From the NCBI GenBank assembly GCA_004835665.1, contig RBKR01000023.1:1-64000 (forward strand): DNA of 64,000 nt, read 5' to 3'. The position numbers were made by a program, and so were the translations under genes. Below, piece by piece: positions 52,025 to 62,572 of this stretch. The stretch is from Phoma sp. XZ068 (Eukaryota > Ascomycota > Dothideomycetes > Pleosporales > Didymellaceae). The first letter of the stretch is position 1, and each line of letters starts with the position of its first letter. Under the pieces are notes generated by a model. The model had not been told where the DNA came from, did no database searches, and saw only the letters and a program-made list of their open reading frames with translations.

Positions 52025-52805
52025 CTCTTTGCAATACGCACAGATCTGTTATGCGTTACAGCACCAAAATGGACGAGAGCTTGACATCCGCGACTACATC
52101 TCGTCAGGGTACGCTTTTTATTTTACTAGATGCGAGAGGGGTCTCGTATTAGAGCGCTTGTCAGGGTAACATCTGCGGATTGATCGATGTAACTCTTGAC
52201 TTTGTTTGTCCCATATAGGAAGTTGGTCAACCCAAATTGAACATGCACAGTTTCCGCGAATGAAGAGCCACGACGCATGCCGTACGGACTGCAAAAATGT
52301 ATGCAAGCTTGTATCGGAAGAGGTTAAACGTGGCCGTTGAACGAGGCGTTGTGGAGATGGATCGCCAACGGGCGTCGGAGTATCTATTGTATGTGAACTG
52401 AATGTGGGGTGAAGTGGGGTTGTGCACCCGGAGTCGGCGCCAGCCCGATCAAGGTTTATCCACACTTCAACTAGAGCGCGAGAACACCAACAAGAGCCTA
52501 GAGTACAATGCACAGGTCTTCATCAGGTATCCTGCCGTACTTCGTGCTACTGATGCGCAGGCTGGGTGAACGCACTTCCAGCCGCGCTAGGTTTGATAAT
52601 GTACTGGTAATGGATTGTTATTGATTTGGAGATTAAGCAGTGCATATCGCTCGGAATGGTTAACACAGTCTTACATCTTGAACTGAAAGTTACAAACTGT
52701 ATTCTGTGTCTTCCTAACACCTTCCTTACCTCGCCCCTATAACTAGACCGCATTGAGCCTTACAGGTGTAGTCGTGTTGTATACTAAGGAAACTTGTGAC
52801 TATCT
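52025..52805. other. 0.8-kb intergenic region
   Basis: No gene or RNA supported. Confidence 0.4.
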
Positions 52806-53897
52806 CTAATCTACAGCAATACAAATTTTACCAGTATGCTGACCTGAAACCAGATAGTTGAAAGCGGACACCACTTCGTCCCTGCTGAAACCAAAAACTC
52901 TTTCGACTGGCATGTTGAGGCCCTTGGATGTCACGAATCGTGAAACCTCTTCCAGTTGCTGCTTGGATCCGACCATGATGCCCCGTACTACGGCACCCTT
53001 TGATAGCGCAAGCGCTGCAACGTCCGGCATCTTATCTTGCGGGCAAGACGCAAGGAACCCGATCACAGCGATGGATCCACCATAAGCAACAGCATTGATG
53101 CTCTGCGCAATAGTTCCAGCCCCGCCATTCTCAAGGATAAAATCCACGCCGTGACCATTAGTTATTTTGAGCACTTCCTCAGACCACTCAGGAGTTGACT
53201 TGTAGTTGATGACATGGTCGGCACCGTACGTCTTTTGAACGTGTTCCAGCTTAGAGTCTGAAGAGGAGGTTATGATAGTGACCGCACCTGCTGCTTTCGC
53301 CAGCAAAAGACCAGTGATTGAAACACCTCCGGTGCCTACCAGAAATCAGCATTATACTCTTGTTTCTTGAACGCCTCACATCTTACCGAGAAAGAGCACT
53401 GTTTGCCCAGGTTTCAACGGTACGTTTCCATAAAGTGCATTCCATGCGGTCGTTCCAGTGCAGACCAGAGATGATAGTTGCGCAAAAGTAAGACCACTGG
53501 CTGAAGGCACCTTGACGAGGGCTGAGCTGGGCAGTGAAATATATTGCCGCAATGCCCCATCATATACACCACCCAAGCTGTGATGCCAATCCGGCATGGC
53601 ACCGTACAAAGTTTTGAGGTCAAAGGATGCAATGACTTTGTCGCCCTCAGCAAAGTCTTCCACATGACTACCAACACTGACAACCTCCCCCGACAGGTCG
53701 GAACAGGGAACGACGTTGTCTTTCACTGGGAAAGGGTATTTTCCGGTCGCAACGGCGAAGTCGCGGTAGTTGAGAGCCACATTTCTGATTCGGACCAAGA
53801 CTTCCTGAGAGGAGGGCTCGGGCACAAGCTCTTCGCCAACCCGAAGGTCCTCGACAGAAGTGCGCTTGGGTAGTCGGTACACTCGTTGTGTGGCCAT
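52806..53897 (-). CDS. Zinc-independent medium-chain dehydrogenase/quinone oxidoreductase
   Basis: Two exons, 53897-53387 and 53335-52806, with a 51-bp GTAAGA...GGTAG intron, encode 346 residues starting MATQRVYRLPKRTS. It has the medium-chain dehydrogenase layout: NVALNYRDFAVATGKYP, the GroES-like core with PCSDLSGEVVSVG, AWNALYG, the NAD(P)-binding FLGTGGVSITG rebuilt across the intron, and YGADHVINYK with GVDFILENGG. The catalytic Cys/His zinc ligands of true alcohol dehydrogenases and the structural Cys loop are missing, so it is of the quinone-oxidoreductase type that reduces enones or quinones with NADPH. It is divergent from the Zn2Cys6 regulator. Confidence 0.83.
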
Positions 53898-54226
53898 ATC
53901 TTTTAGGGTATGTGAGAGAGTAGTAATGGATGAAAGGCGTAAGGAAGCAAGGCTATACACGATTTTAACATTGTACTTGAACGCCTTTATATAGCTTTTT
54001 GGATGTGCGATCATTTCTGAGAAAGCTTTCCTATTCCATATGAAGTGCTTCCGCTTGCATTTATTGTGGCTAAACCTCGGGAATGTGCTTAAACTTGCCC
54101 GTGCTAAGACTTCAGGGCAAGTGGAAGCACTACAGAGCTTACCAATCAGCTGTACGACAACCTCAACACGTCGGCGTTTCCACTTTCTACAAACTAAACC
54201 TGAAATCCTTTCCAACCTATTGCCTA
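53898..54226. promoter_or_regulatory. Divergent promoter of dehydrogenase and Zn2Cys6 regulator
   Basis: 329 bp separate the two start codons. The dehydrogenase may thus be a direct target of the regulator beside it; no operator was confidently identified. Confidence 0.4.
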
Positions 54227-56296
54227 ATGTCAGGCGATTTGAGGGTCGTTGCGCAAGCCAGTCAAACACGTTCTCGCCTAGGATGGTAAGATGAACACTA
54301 CGTCACCCTCACTTTAACACCGCTAAGATCGCAAGCTGAAGCCTATGCTGCCGACGGAAACGGCGGAAGTGTGCGTTATCTCCCCTTTCTCGCGCATCTT
54401 TAATTTATGTTTCTAGGTGATGGAGCTCAGCCACAGTGCCGGCGTTGTCAAGCTCGTGGCGAAGAGTGTCGCTGGGGTCTGAAGGTGTCGTTTCATCCGT
54501 CTAGGACGCTGCAATTGTCTGGCGAGGATAGCGCTGCTTTGATTGCTGTTGAAGGTGAACGAGGCCAATCTGGTAGGCAATGTATAACTACTGTAAGCTA
54601 TGTTCTAAGGCCACTGGGTTTACGCAGATGCACATCCCGCTCACAGTGTTCAGATCGTGGATAACACGGATCAAATCATCCGCGAGTACCAGGACGAGAA
54701 TTCAGGAGCAGCCGCAACTCTGACAGACAGCTACTTAGACTCAAACACCTCGGATCTCCATCTGGAAGTCCCCGTTTCAGAGTTTGGCGACTCTGACCTT
54801 ACTCTGTTGAGGCCAGTTGCATCAGACCGCAACGCCGCATACGTGATGACCAATCCTGTCCCAGCGGCTCAAAGTCAAATTCTCGCAGAAAGTGGTCGTG
54901 TAATCCGAAGCACCTCCCCACCTTTAGCTTGGAATCGTCAATCGGACCAGGATAACGATTTCTCAGCGAGCACGCTAGCGTCCTCGTTTTCCCTAGATCG
55001 AACCTTCAGCCGTCTTCCGTCATCGGAGACTGAGGCTGAGCTGCCGGTATCGAAGGAGGAACAGGCCCGGCTACTTCGAGTGTATTTGCAAGAAGTAGGG
55101 ACCTGGTGCGAGACCACAGATTCAGCCCGGCACTTCACGGTATCATATGTTCACAAGTTAATGAGGAACAAATCGTTTGTAGCTGCTGCCATGGCTTGCG
55201 CATCCAAGCAACTGGATTTCTTGCATCACAGCCAGCGCCAGAGTACGTTAAGCCTTTATCAGCATGCGGTCCAGTCATTACTTGCCTGTGAGCCGTCTCA
55301 GTGCGGTGAAGCTACTCTAGCCACTTGTAATTTGCTAAGTGTGTATGAAACGATGTCATCTGAGGTTGGCGAATGGAGAAGACATCTTAAGGTTCGTTCG
55401 CTAGGCAAGCTTCGTTGATCGCTGATGTTGACTGCTTTTACAGGGTTGTGTCTGGAACCTAAAGTCCAAAGGCTGGAACGGCTCTAGTTTAGGACTCGTG
55501 AGTGCCTGTTTCTGGGCTTTCGCGCGAACAGGTATTTAGTGATTACTTCACATCACGGTCTGTTACTGAATTCTTCTCAGATGTCTGGGCGGCCTTTCTC
55601 CTTGAAGAAGAAACGTTGATACCAACTGATGATTGGATCAATGAAAGCAATGTGCAGTCAATCGCAGCCACAGGAACGATTGATGCTTACTGCAATTTTG
55701 CCACTCTTTTATTTGCGAAGATAGTCAATCTCCTTGCAGTGAGCCGGGACCAACAAGCATCAGATACGTCGTCCAAGATTAACGCATTGTGGCGTGAACT
55801 GCAAGACTGGCGCAGCCACCGTCCAACACAAGTTCATTCTCTTTTCAGAACGGAGGGAGATCGCGCAAGCCCATTTCCAACTGTTATATATGCCAGCAGT
55901 TCGTCGATTTGTGGCAACACCTTCTACCATTCTGGGTCTATTCTCTTGTTATGGACGGGATCTGTGCATCGGGACGACACAGACTCTGTTGCTGACAAGT
56001 ATGATCCCATATGGCATGCTAGGGAGCTTGGGGGTATCAGCATATCGAACGAATCGCATGCTAATTGGGTCAATCACTTACAACCTCTGTACATTGCCGG
56101 CCAGGAGTTCGGCTGTGGTTTGGCTGAGCAGAGGGGTGTTTCATCACGACGGGATGAGGATGACGTTGTAAACAAAGAGGAGTACGCATCAGAGAAGCTC
56201 GCCCTATTGAGACAACTATCTAGGATAGAGCGAGAAACCGGCTGGATAACCTCCCGCAGAGCCGCAGAGCCGAGGAGACTCTGGGGGGTCGAATGA
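54227..56296 (+). CDS. Zn2Cys6 transcription factor with fungal-specific domain
   Basis: Six exons rebuilt by phase: 54227-54285, 54342-54370, 54417-54572, 54628-55391, 55444-55531 and 55581-56296, total 603 residues. The second exon is only 29 nt and completes the zinc cluster, giving C-x2-C-x6-C-x6-C-x2-C-x6-C (RLGCLCCRRKRRKCDG, then CRRCQARGEECRWG). The first junction supplies the first Cys and the second the third Cys. Introns are 56, 46, 55, 52 and 49 bp, all GT-AG (one GTTCGT). The rest fits the Fungal_trans_2 type: ACASKQLDFLHHSQRQ, WRRHLKGC, GWNGSSLGL, ACFWAFART-DVWAAFLLEEETLIP. Nuclear DNA-binding activator; target genes unknown. Confidence 0.85.
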
Positions 56297-57255
56297 ACAA
56301 GTTACAGAGTAACTGGCACTTGCTCATCTGAAGAAGTCATCTAATTAACTGATAAGATGTCTACACATTGAGTGTCATTGCAGAAGCCTCTGCTGAACGA
56401 GACTAGCGCCGAGGAGCTGTTTTTCTTTTCTCGAGAAGGCCGATTTCGGTGGAGAACTTCAGAAAATTACATTCTGGCTCGGAGACTGGAGTCCGCTGTA
56501 GAATAGGCCGCTCGACCCTCCGCCTTGGCTGGGAAGTAGAAAAGTCGAAGTTGCCTGTACGGCGAGCGAATAATTGCCGAACTGTGGCAATTCACGGATA
56601 CTTGGCATCTGTATTCGAAGGATGTGAAGAATCAATGTTTTATTATGACTAGATTGAGCGATCATGTCAGATGTAGAGTCAGGTGAGAATCCAAAGCTTA
56701 CTTTGATTGGTATCAAGGGCTCTATATTGCTGTGTAGCGAGAACCACTACACCGTCTACCTGGATAGCCGCTGATAATACGGACGGTCTGAAATCGATGC
56801 AAGTGCAAGCAAGGAAGTGGAAATCCGCTTCACTTCCGAATTGTTTTAATTTTAACTTCTTTTGGTGCTGTTGAATAAGGAATTCTGTGGAGTAGCTGTT
56901 GTGATTGGCTGTATTCAGCTGATTGCGTGATTTTCGAGCTGCACAAAAGTTATTGATCACCTGAAACATCTCGAGGTTGAAACATAGCCGAATGCTCATT
57001 TGCATTGTGCGTTGCCTTGCTCAGTATGTGTTGGAGTCTCTATTACAGAATGCGTGGCTTCCGGATTTCCATTCTTGGTCCTGTCAAAACATTCTCTCCC
57101 AAAGACCTTCATCCAATCACGAATACTCCGTTCCATTTCGGCTGCGACAAGAACAGCTCATAACCAAAACGCCTGAACAAAGCGCTTGATCAGAAAACGT
57201 TTAACAACGCAGACAACTTGGATGTACCTGGAAGCAATCCCCGCGCCTCGATTCT
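56297..57255. other. 1-kb intergenic region
   Basis: It separates the regulator from the RBR gene. No coding or RNA feature supported. Confidence 0.4.
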
Positions 57256-58631
57256 TCACTCACGGTTATGGATACATCGCCAGCAGCTCCTGAGGTTGCA
57301 AATATCGCAGCGCATTACCCAAGGAAGATAACTCGCATCGCAGTTTTGACACGTTCCGCCGGCATGTCGGTTCCAGTCGTGTTCGTGGAAAGCACCCACT
57401 GCTGCAGCTACTGCGAGGGGCTGAACCGGAGCAGGGACCGGGGTCGGGCGAGTGAGGTAGTCTTCGTCCCACTGAGGGCAGCTGCAGCGCTTCCACTGCA
57501 CGCCGCAAAGGTAGCAGAACTGGTGGCCGCATCGGCACCTGGTGAGATTAGCGTTGACCGGTCGTGGGGTCAAGTTACATACGTCATGTGGAAACAGCCT
57601 TGCGCGAGCTCAACCATGGTGTTGCACCTTGTACACTGCTGCCACTTGCTTCGCTTAGCAGCATCCATGAGAAGCTGCACATGAGGGTCGCTAGGGCAGA
57701 GTCCTGCATGCTCTCCGTTCTTGCACTGCACACAGGTTTTGGTCTTGCAGAAGACGCAAGTGCCAACATCATGTTTGATGTCCTTCGGCTGAACAAACTT
57801 CGAGCAGTCTGCGTTTGAGCAGTATGTTGGATTTGGAGTCGCGAGCTCCTCCACCTTCAGGTCAAACTCCTTGATGAGGTCTTTGGGAAGCAGGACACGG
57901 CAAATGGGGAGCGGAATTGGTGTCTTGCAACATCGTGGCGGGAACAAGGTCGGGTTCGATATCGCGGTGGTGAACAGGTCAAGCAGACACGCTCTACAAT
58001 AGGTATGCGGTTCGGGACTGCACTGAAGTTTCAGCGTGTCTTTTTTCGATATCAACTCCATGCAAGCATTGCACTTAGTACAAGCAGCGGAGTCTGGAGT
58101 ATTGAGCATTTCAGCCTCCTGTACTTGTTTGGCTGGCAGAATGGGTAAGGCACGAGAGGGCACACAGGCGGCAACAACGGGTTGTAAATGTTGAGCAGAC
58201 TGGACAGGCGCGCCCTCTTCCGCTGAATGCAGGTTTTCGTGATCGAGCTCACAGACGTAGAGCTGCTTTGCCAACTCCCATTGCTCATCTTCAGTGCAGC
58301 TGTTTGCGCCGCGCAGCTGTGCTTCACAGTGAGCGCGAGATACAACAGCAGAGCTGTGGTTCGTTTTGCCAGCTAGCCTCATAGCAAGCTTGTGGTCACT
58401 TATCAGTCGTTCATCATGCTCCTGCTTGAGAACCTTGAGTACGAGCACTTGGCTTTCCAAGAGTGCCAAGCGTTGCAATAGATCGTGCTGAATTGTAAGA
58501 AGACTTGCGCGTTCATCGCTCTCTGCTGGCGATGTATCGTCGTATAAGCTGTCGAGCAGGTCAGCAATGTCGTCTATCAGCCCACGAATGGCAGCCGTTG
58601 CTGTAGGAGGGTCCATCGAAGTGAAATCCAT
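57256..58631 (-). CDS. RBR-type E3 ubiquitin ligase
   Basis: Two exons, 58631-57583 and 57538-57256, with a 44-bp GTATGT...ACCAG intron, encode 443 residues. ATG 58631 is the first ATG; the longer frame starts with TTG. RING1 begins CTKCNACMELI and ends PPRCC. The in-between-RING domain is YCSNADCSKFV ... CVFCKTKTCVQCKNGEHAGLC. RING2 is CTRCNTMVELAQGCFHMT joined across the intron to CRCGHQFCYLCG, and includes the Cys expected to form the ubiquitin thioester. A C-terminal Cys-rich tail (CQNCDASYLPW, CDICNLRSC) is usual in fungal members. The N-terminal 180 residues are a helical region with unknown partner specificity. Confidence 0.88.
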
Positions 58632-59358
58632 AGTGTCGCTCAACGAAGGCAGCAATCATGCAGAACGAAGTTGTGATAATTCAAGTGTGTGGAGTCGTTT
58701 GTCTTCAGTTGGCACAGTTGCCTTGGCACTGGACATCGGGCTGGCCAAAGAAATTCAGCTCAAGGTGAAGGTGAACCCAACTTCCCGCCGGTACCTTCCT
58801 TAGGCAACTGTGCCAGCCCAAACGATACTCGAGTTCACCAAATTTCTTGAGAAAGAAAGCAATCTGGACTCATCCTATCCGATGTCATAAAATCTAGTCT
58901 TAATCTGATTATGGGTGTCTGTGTGAGCTCGACATCATCAGAGCACGCAAATATGTCCGGATGCTGAGTACGACTAAACATGAGTTTATCAACGCTTGCC
59001 GTACGTGACTGTCACGTGTAGTCCTTTTACATCTCTCTGTGAAGTCATACTGCGTTGCGCTATGATAGAGTTGAGGGACATTGTTGGTTCCACGCACTCG
59101 CTGCTTTCACCTCCCTTCGCCTCTCTCTAGCTCTGGGGGGTATGATGAGTGCGTAAGCTAGGAAGCCCTCTTGCCTACAAAATAAATCTGAGCTTGACTC
59201 AACTTCTCTCCTCCCCATCTACACACATCAACTCTCTCAACCTTGCCCTCAACTGCACTTTCCCGATTCAAGCGCAACTTCTGTCGAGCGCCACACACTC
59301 ACATTCTCACCTTCTCAAACCAGCCCCAACATCAAGCCTTTCGGATTCAATCGCCGCA
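58632..59358. other. Divergent intergenic region with 14-bp inverted repeat
   Basis: It separates two divergent genes. TGGCACAGTTGCCT (58710-58723) recurs in inverse orientation at 58802-58815. The last 150 bp before the next ATG are CT-rich with CACACACTCACATTCTCACC-type leader sequence, typical of a strongly expressed fungal gene. Confidence 0.5.
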
Positions 59359-61044
59359 ATGAGTAGCTCCGCATCTTTCTGGGCAGCAAGGTCGAACGGC
59401 ATGAAGTCGCCCATGGCGCCTGCGCATGTCGACGCTGAGCCATCAACACCACATGTGTCGCCGAAACAAACGGGGTTGCCGCAGAAGGGCAGCTCGCTTT
59501 CTTCTCGGTCCCAATCCTCAATCGACAGCTCTGAGGTTACCACGGGCGGCATCAAGAAGGCCAACTGGGCGGATAGCGATGACGAGGAACAGTTCCTCGC
59601 AACCTTCACATCATCCGTGCGGGTTCAAGTACTCGAGAAGGCTGTCTTGGCCAAAGAGGAGCGTATCGCAGATTTAGCGACCGCGCTACAGGATAAGGAT
59701 GACCGCATTGCGGAGCTGGAGTACGCCGCCGAGGAGCAAAATGATCGCCTTGTCGAGTTTGAAGAGCTTGCTAAAGCCTTCACTGCCCGGGTCGAGGAGC
59801 TGGAGAAGGAGAACCGTGGGCATGAACTGCATGTCCAGAAGCTGGTCGCCGAGGTAGACGAAAAAGATCGCCGCATCGCAACACTCGAGGCTGAGATTGA
59901 CGAACAATGCGCTACCATCGCTGAGTTGGACGTCGGCGACGGCTCAGCCCAGGTCTCTTTGCCTGACACATTTGCGATGAACCGTCTGAGCAGCACTGCG
60001 ATTACAACACCACCGACGTCTCAAGGTGCTGATAGCGATACTGAATTCACTAGCAAGCCGACGCTGTCCACGGTCCAGCAGGCAACGACTAGCTTTGCGG
60101 CTCCGATTGAGACCTCCTCGAAGCTCGCTTCCACCCCACCTACCGGTCCGGCTGTGAACTTGTCCGAATTTCCCATCTTCTCCACACCAGCCACAATCAA
60201 GCAGATGGCCCCGCCACCTCCGGCACCCAAGCTGAAGATGCCTGTAGACTTCTCGAAGTTTTCCAAGAAGCCGCTCACCAAGACATCCGTCTCCCAGGCA
60301 CCCGTGTCCAAGACAATCAAGGGAAACGCCAAGGCTACCTTGGGCGTGATCACCAAGGATGGTCCAGCACCCAAGATCGATCCCTTCTCAGACATCCGCA
60401 CGAAGCGTCATGATGAGCGCGTCCTGTTCGGTAACGGTCCCAAGGTGCAAGTGAAGATGGGTGACACCACTCTCGCCACTCTGCCCAAGTACGTCCTCAC
60501 ACAGTGCTCAGCAAAGGCACTCAAGCACTTTTCGGAGCACCCGGACGCTACCACCTTCATTCTGCCTGCCAATTCTATGGATGAGGCTGCTGCAACTGCC
60601 CACCTGGAGTGGATGAAGGAGATGACCTACCAAGGTCGCGTATACTCCATCACCCTCAACTCCGACGAGAAGTTCGATGACAAGAACCTTGCCATCTGCC
60701 GCGCCGCACGTGTCTTAGGTCTGAACAACATGTACGTCGGTCACTTCACCAAGATCTTCTGTGACCGCATCCGTTCAAACGCTGCGTCGTACGAGTTCCT
60801 GTCCAAGGTTGCCGCTCTGGTCTACCCCGACAATGACCCCATCTATGACTGTTTGGCAAACAACCTGGCGACCCTGCGTCTGCGTGCGACGAAGTCCGCT
60901 GAGCTGGAGGCGCTCTTGGAGAAGCATGCAGCTCTCAAGACTCGGGTCGAGAAGATCGAGCAGCGTATGCGTAGGAAGCAGGAGGAAACCAAGGCAGCTC
61001 CGGGTTGGAATAGTTTCCAAGTTGCTAAGAAGACAGATGGATAA
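59359..61044 (+). CDS. Coiled-coil protein with C-terminal BTB-like region
   Basis: An intronless 561-residue gene. The ATG follows a CT-rich leader and GCCGCA, a good context. Residues of about 75-200 form a heptad-rich coiled coil with repeated RIAELE/RIATLE motifs. Residues 200-330 are Ser/Thr/Pro-rich, probably disordered (TPPTGPAVN, APPPPAPKLKM). Residues of about 350-520 contain RVLFGNGPKVQVKMGDTTLA-TLPKYVLTQCSAKAL, which resembles the opening of a fungal BTB/POZ fold, followed by helices. Codon use is strongly C-ending, as in highly expressed genes. I do not know the function; a scaffold role is a guess. Confidence 0.75.
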   Translation: MSSSASFWAARSNGMKSPMAPAHVDAEPSTPHVSPKQTGLPQKGSSLSSRSQSSIDSSEVTTGGIKKANWADSDDEEQFLATFTSSVRVQVLEKAVLAKEERIADLATALQDKDDRIAELEYAAEEQNDRLVEFEELAKAFTARVEELEKENRGHELHVQKLVAEVDEKDRRIATLEAEIDEQCATIAELDVGDGSAQVSLPDTFAMNRLSSTAITTPPTSQGADSDTEFTSKPTLSTVQQATTSFAAPIETSSKLASTPPTGPAVNLSEFPIFSTPATIKQMAPPPPAPKLKMPVDFSKFSKKPLTKTSVSQAPVSKTIKGNAKATLGVITKDGPAPKIDPFSDIRTKRHDERVLFGNGPKVQVKMGDTTLATLPKYVLTQCSAKALKHFSEHPDATTFILPANSMDEAAATAHLEWMKEMTYQGRVYSITLNSDEKFDDKNLAICRAARVLGLNNMYVGHFTKIFCDRIRSNAASYEFLSKVAALVYPDNDPIYDCLANNLATLRLRATKSAELEALLEKHAALKTRVEKIEQRMRRKQEETKAAPGWNSFQVAKKTDG

Positions 61045-61409
61045 GAAGATCTTTTTGAGGGTGATATATAGTACTGCACGACCTAGCAGGGTGCTGGGCG
61101 ATTTCTTGAGCATTTGCACTGCGCACAGCATCGCGGCGTATATCCATCTCTTGTCTCTCATATATGGTAGTTCACGTAGGGAAGAGTTGTTCCTACACCT
61201 GTGGCTGTCAGCTCATCGCTACTGTCGAAAAGTAGAATGAAATCGTACCGATCAGCCTTTTCCCCAGTCTCATCTCTATATATGTCTTGTTCTCGATCAC
61301 ATGTAATACGAAAGGCTTACTCGCAAAACAAATCGAAGAATGAAAGGTCGTATATACTGCTTTTATCTTGAAGTAGTCTGGGGTATCACCGAACTGAAGC
61401 TGGCTGCAT
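61045..61409. other. Short intergenic region between convergent genes
   Basis: No feature recognised; presumed 3' untranslated sequences of both neighbours. Confidence 0.4.
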
Positions 61410-62123
61410 TTACGATGGCCGAATGAATCGTCGCGCAGCACTAACGTCCGGCGACAAGCTCTTCAACACCTGCTCAAGCTCATCGGCAGCAGCTTCCAGC
61501 GCCGCATCCGCGCAAGGCTCCAACGCATCCAGAATGAACAAGACCCTCGTTGTCGCATCCGTAATCCCTGTCCTCGTGCACTGTCTCCAGTTCCACCGAC
61601 GGCACGTGACGCCAGCGTCGTCACACCACACGACCTCTCCCACAGGAGGATGCTCAGTGACCTTCTCGCCGCCCGCAGTAGTGTCGAAGTCTTCTTTTCC
61701 GGTAGCCCTAATCAATACGGGGGCTCCAGTGTACTTGTCCAGATCCTCGCCGCCAAATGGGATCTGATGCTTAACTGAAATGGCGTTGTAGATATCAGTC
61801 AAACGGTTGACGCGCGGTAGGCCAGCCTCTGTGCGCCGCATCAAGGACTCCAGACTGCAGCGGTCCTTCTTGGGCTTGGCTCCGAAGGCTTTGTATGCTT
61901 CGCGCCATGCGGCGATGTGCGGGACCTCGGTGACTGCTTGTTGAGAGAGTGCGTTTCGGCCCGATGCCTCGGCTTCCTGGAGGAGGGCCTCGGATTGCGC
62001 ATCGCTTGGGCCTGGGGGAATTCCTGAGACGACAAGTAGGAGGGCGCGGTAATCAGGTCGCAGTTTGAATACATCCAGAGCTACTTTTGCACTTTGTAGG
62101 ATTGTTTCTGATGTGGCGGCCAT
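61410..62123 (-). CDS. B3/B4 tRNA-binding-domain protein
   Basis: An intronless 237-residue protein starting MAATSETILQ (first ATG at 62123; a longer frame starts with GTG). HIAAWREAYKAFGAKPKKDR, LPRVNRLTDIYNAISVKHQI, PFGGEDLDKYTG and GEVVWCDDAGVTCRRWNWRQ are the signature blocks of the stand-alone B3/B4 domain (PF03483), related to the editing domain of the phenylalanyl-tRNA synthetase beta chain. Stand-alone members may act on mischarged tRNA, but this has not been settled. The ending DALEPCADAALEAAADEL is a normal C-terminal helix. Confidence 0.87.
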   Translation of the reverse strand: MAATSETILQSAKVALDVFKLRPDYRALLLVVSGIPPGPSDAQSEALLQEAEASGRNALSQQAVTEVPHIAAWREAYKAFGAKPKKDRCSLESLMRRTEAGLPRVNRLTDIYNAISVKHQIPFGGEDLDKYTGAPVLIRATGKEDFDTTAGGEKVTEHPPVGEVVWCDDAGVTCRRWNWRQCTRTGITDATTRVLFILDALEPCADAALEAAADELEQVLKSLSPDVSAARRFIRPS

Positions 62124-62572
62124 GGTGAGTATGGGATGCACGATGTTGAGAGGATTGCGCTGAAGAGTTGATTGTAATTGCTGAGCTGGTGTATTATATA
62201 TGTGTAATGGAAGTAACTATTTTGCAAATTGTTGCCCTTTTGATTCGAGTGATGCAAAGAATGTGCGCTAGTGCCACGAGTAAGGCGTGTCATTTGTACG
62301 CCCTTTGCTTCGTATTTGGTAAGCCACCAAGCCTACAGCACGTGATCTTTGAAAAATCGGCGACTTGCAATAACAGACTGATGTCGCACAGGCCGGAAGA
62401 AAAGCGCAAGCCGAAGACAGGGCTATAAATACAAGTCTTTAATAGCCGAGCAGAGCAAGTCTCGATGCGTGGGATAAAGGTTGTCGTGGATGTGCCAAGC
62501 AAGGCGTTGACACGACTAATTCCAGAGCAGCGATGTGGTAAGCAATCCATTGGGAGGGAAAGGGGAAATCGC
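62124..62572. other. 0.45-kb intergenic region
   Basis: No feature recognised. Confidence 0.4.

Noticed and set aside
53898..54269. N-terminal extension of the medium-chain dehydrogenase
   Set aside because: Residues before ATG 53897 do not fit the family and overlap the start of the divergent regulator.
54301..54420. Zn2Cys6 gene as a pseudogene with a stop before the zinc cluster
   Set aside because: Two introns around a 29-nt exon remove the stop and give perfect Cys spacing in phase.
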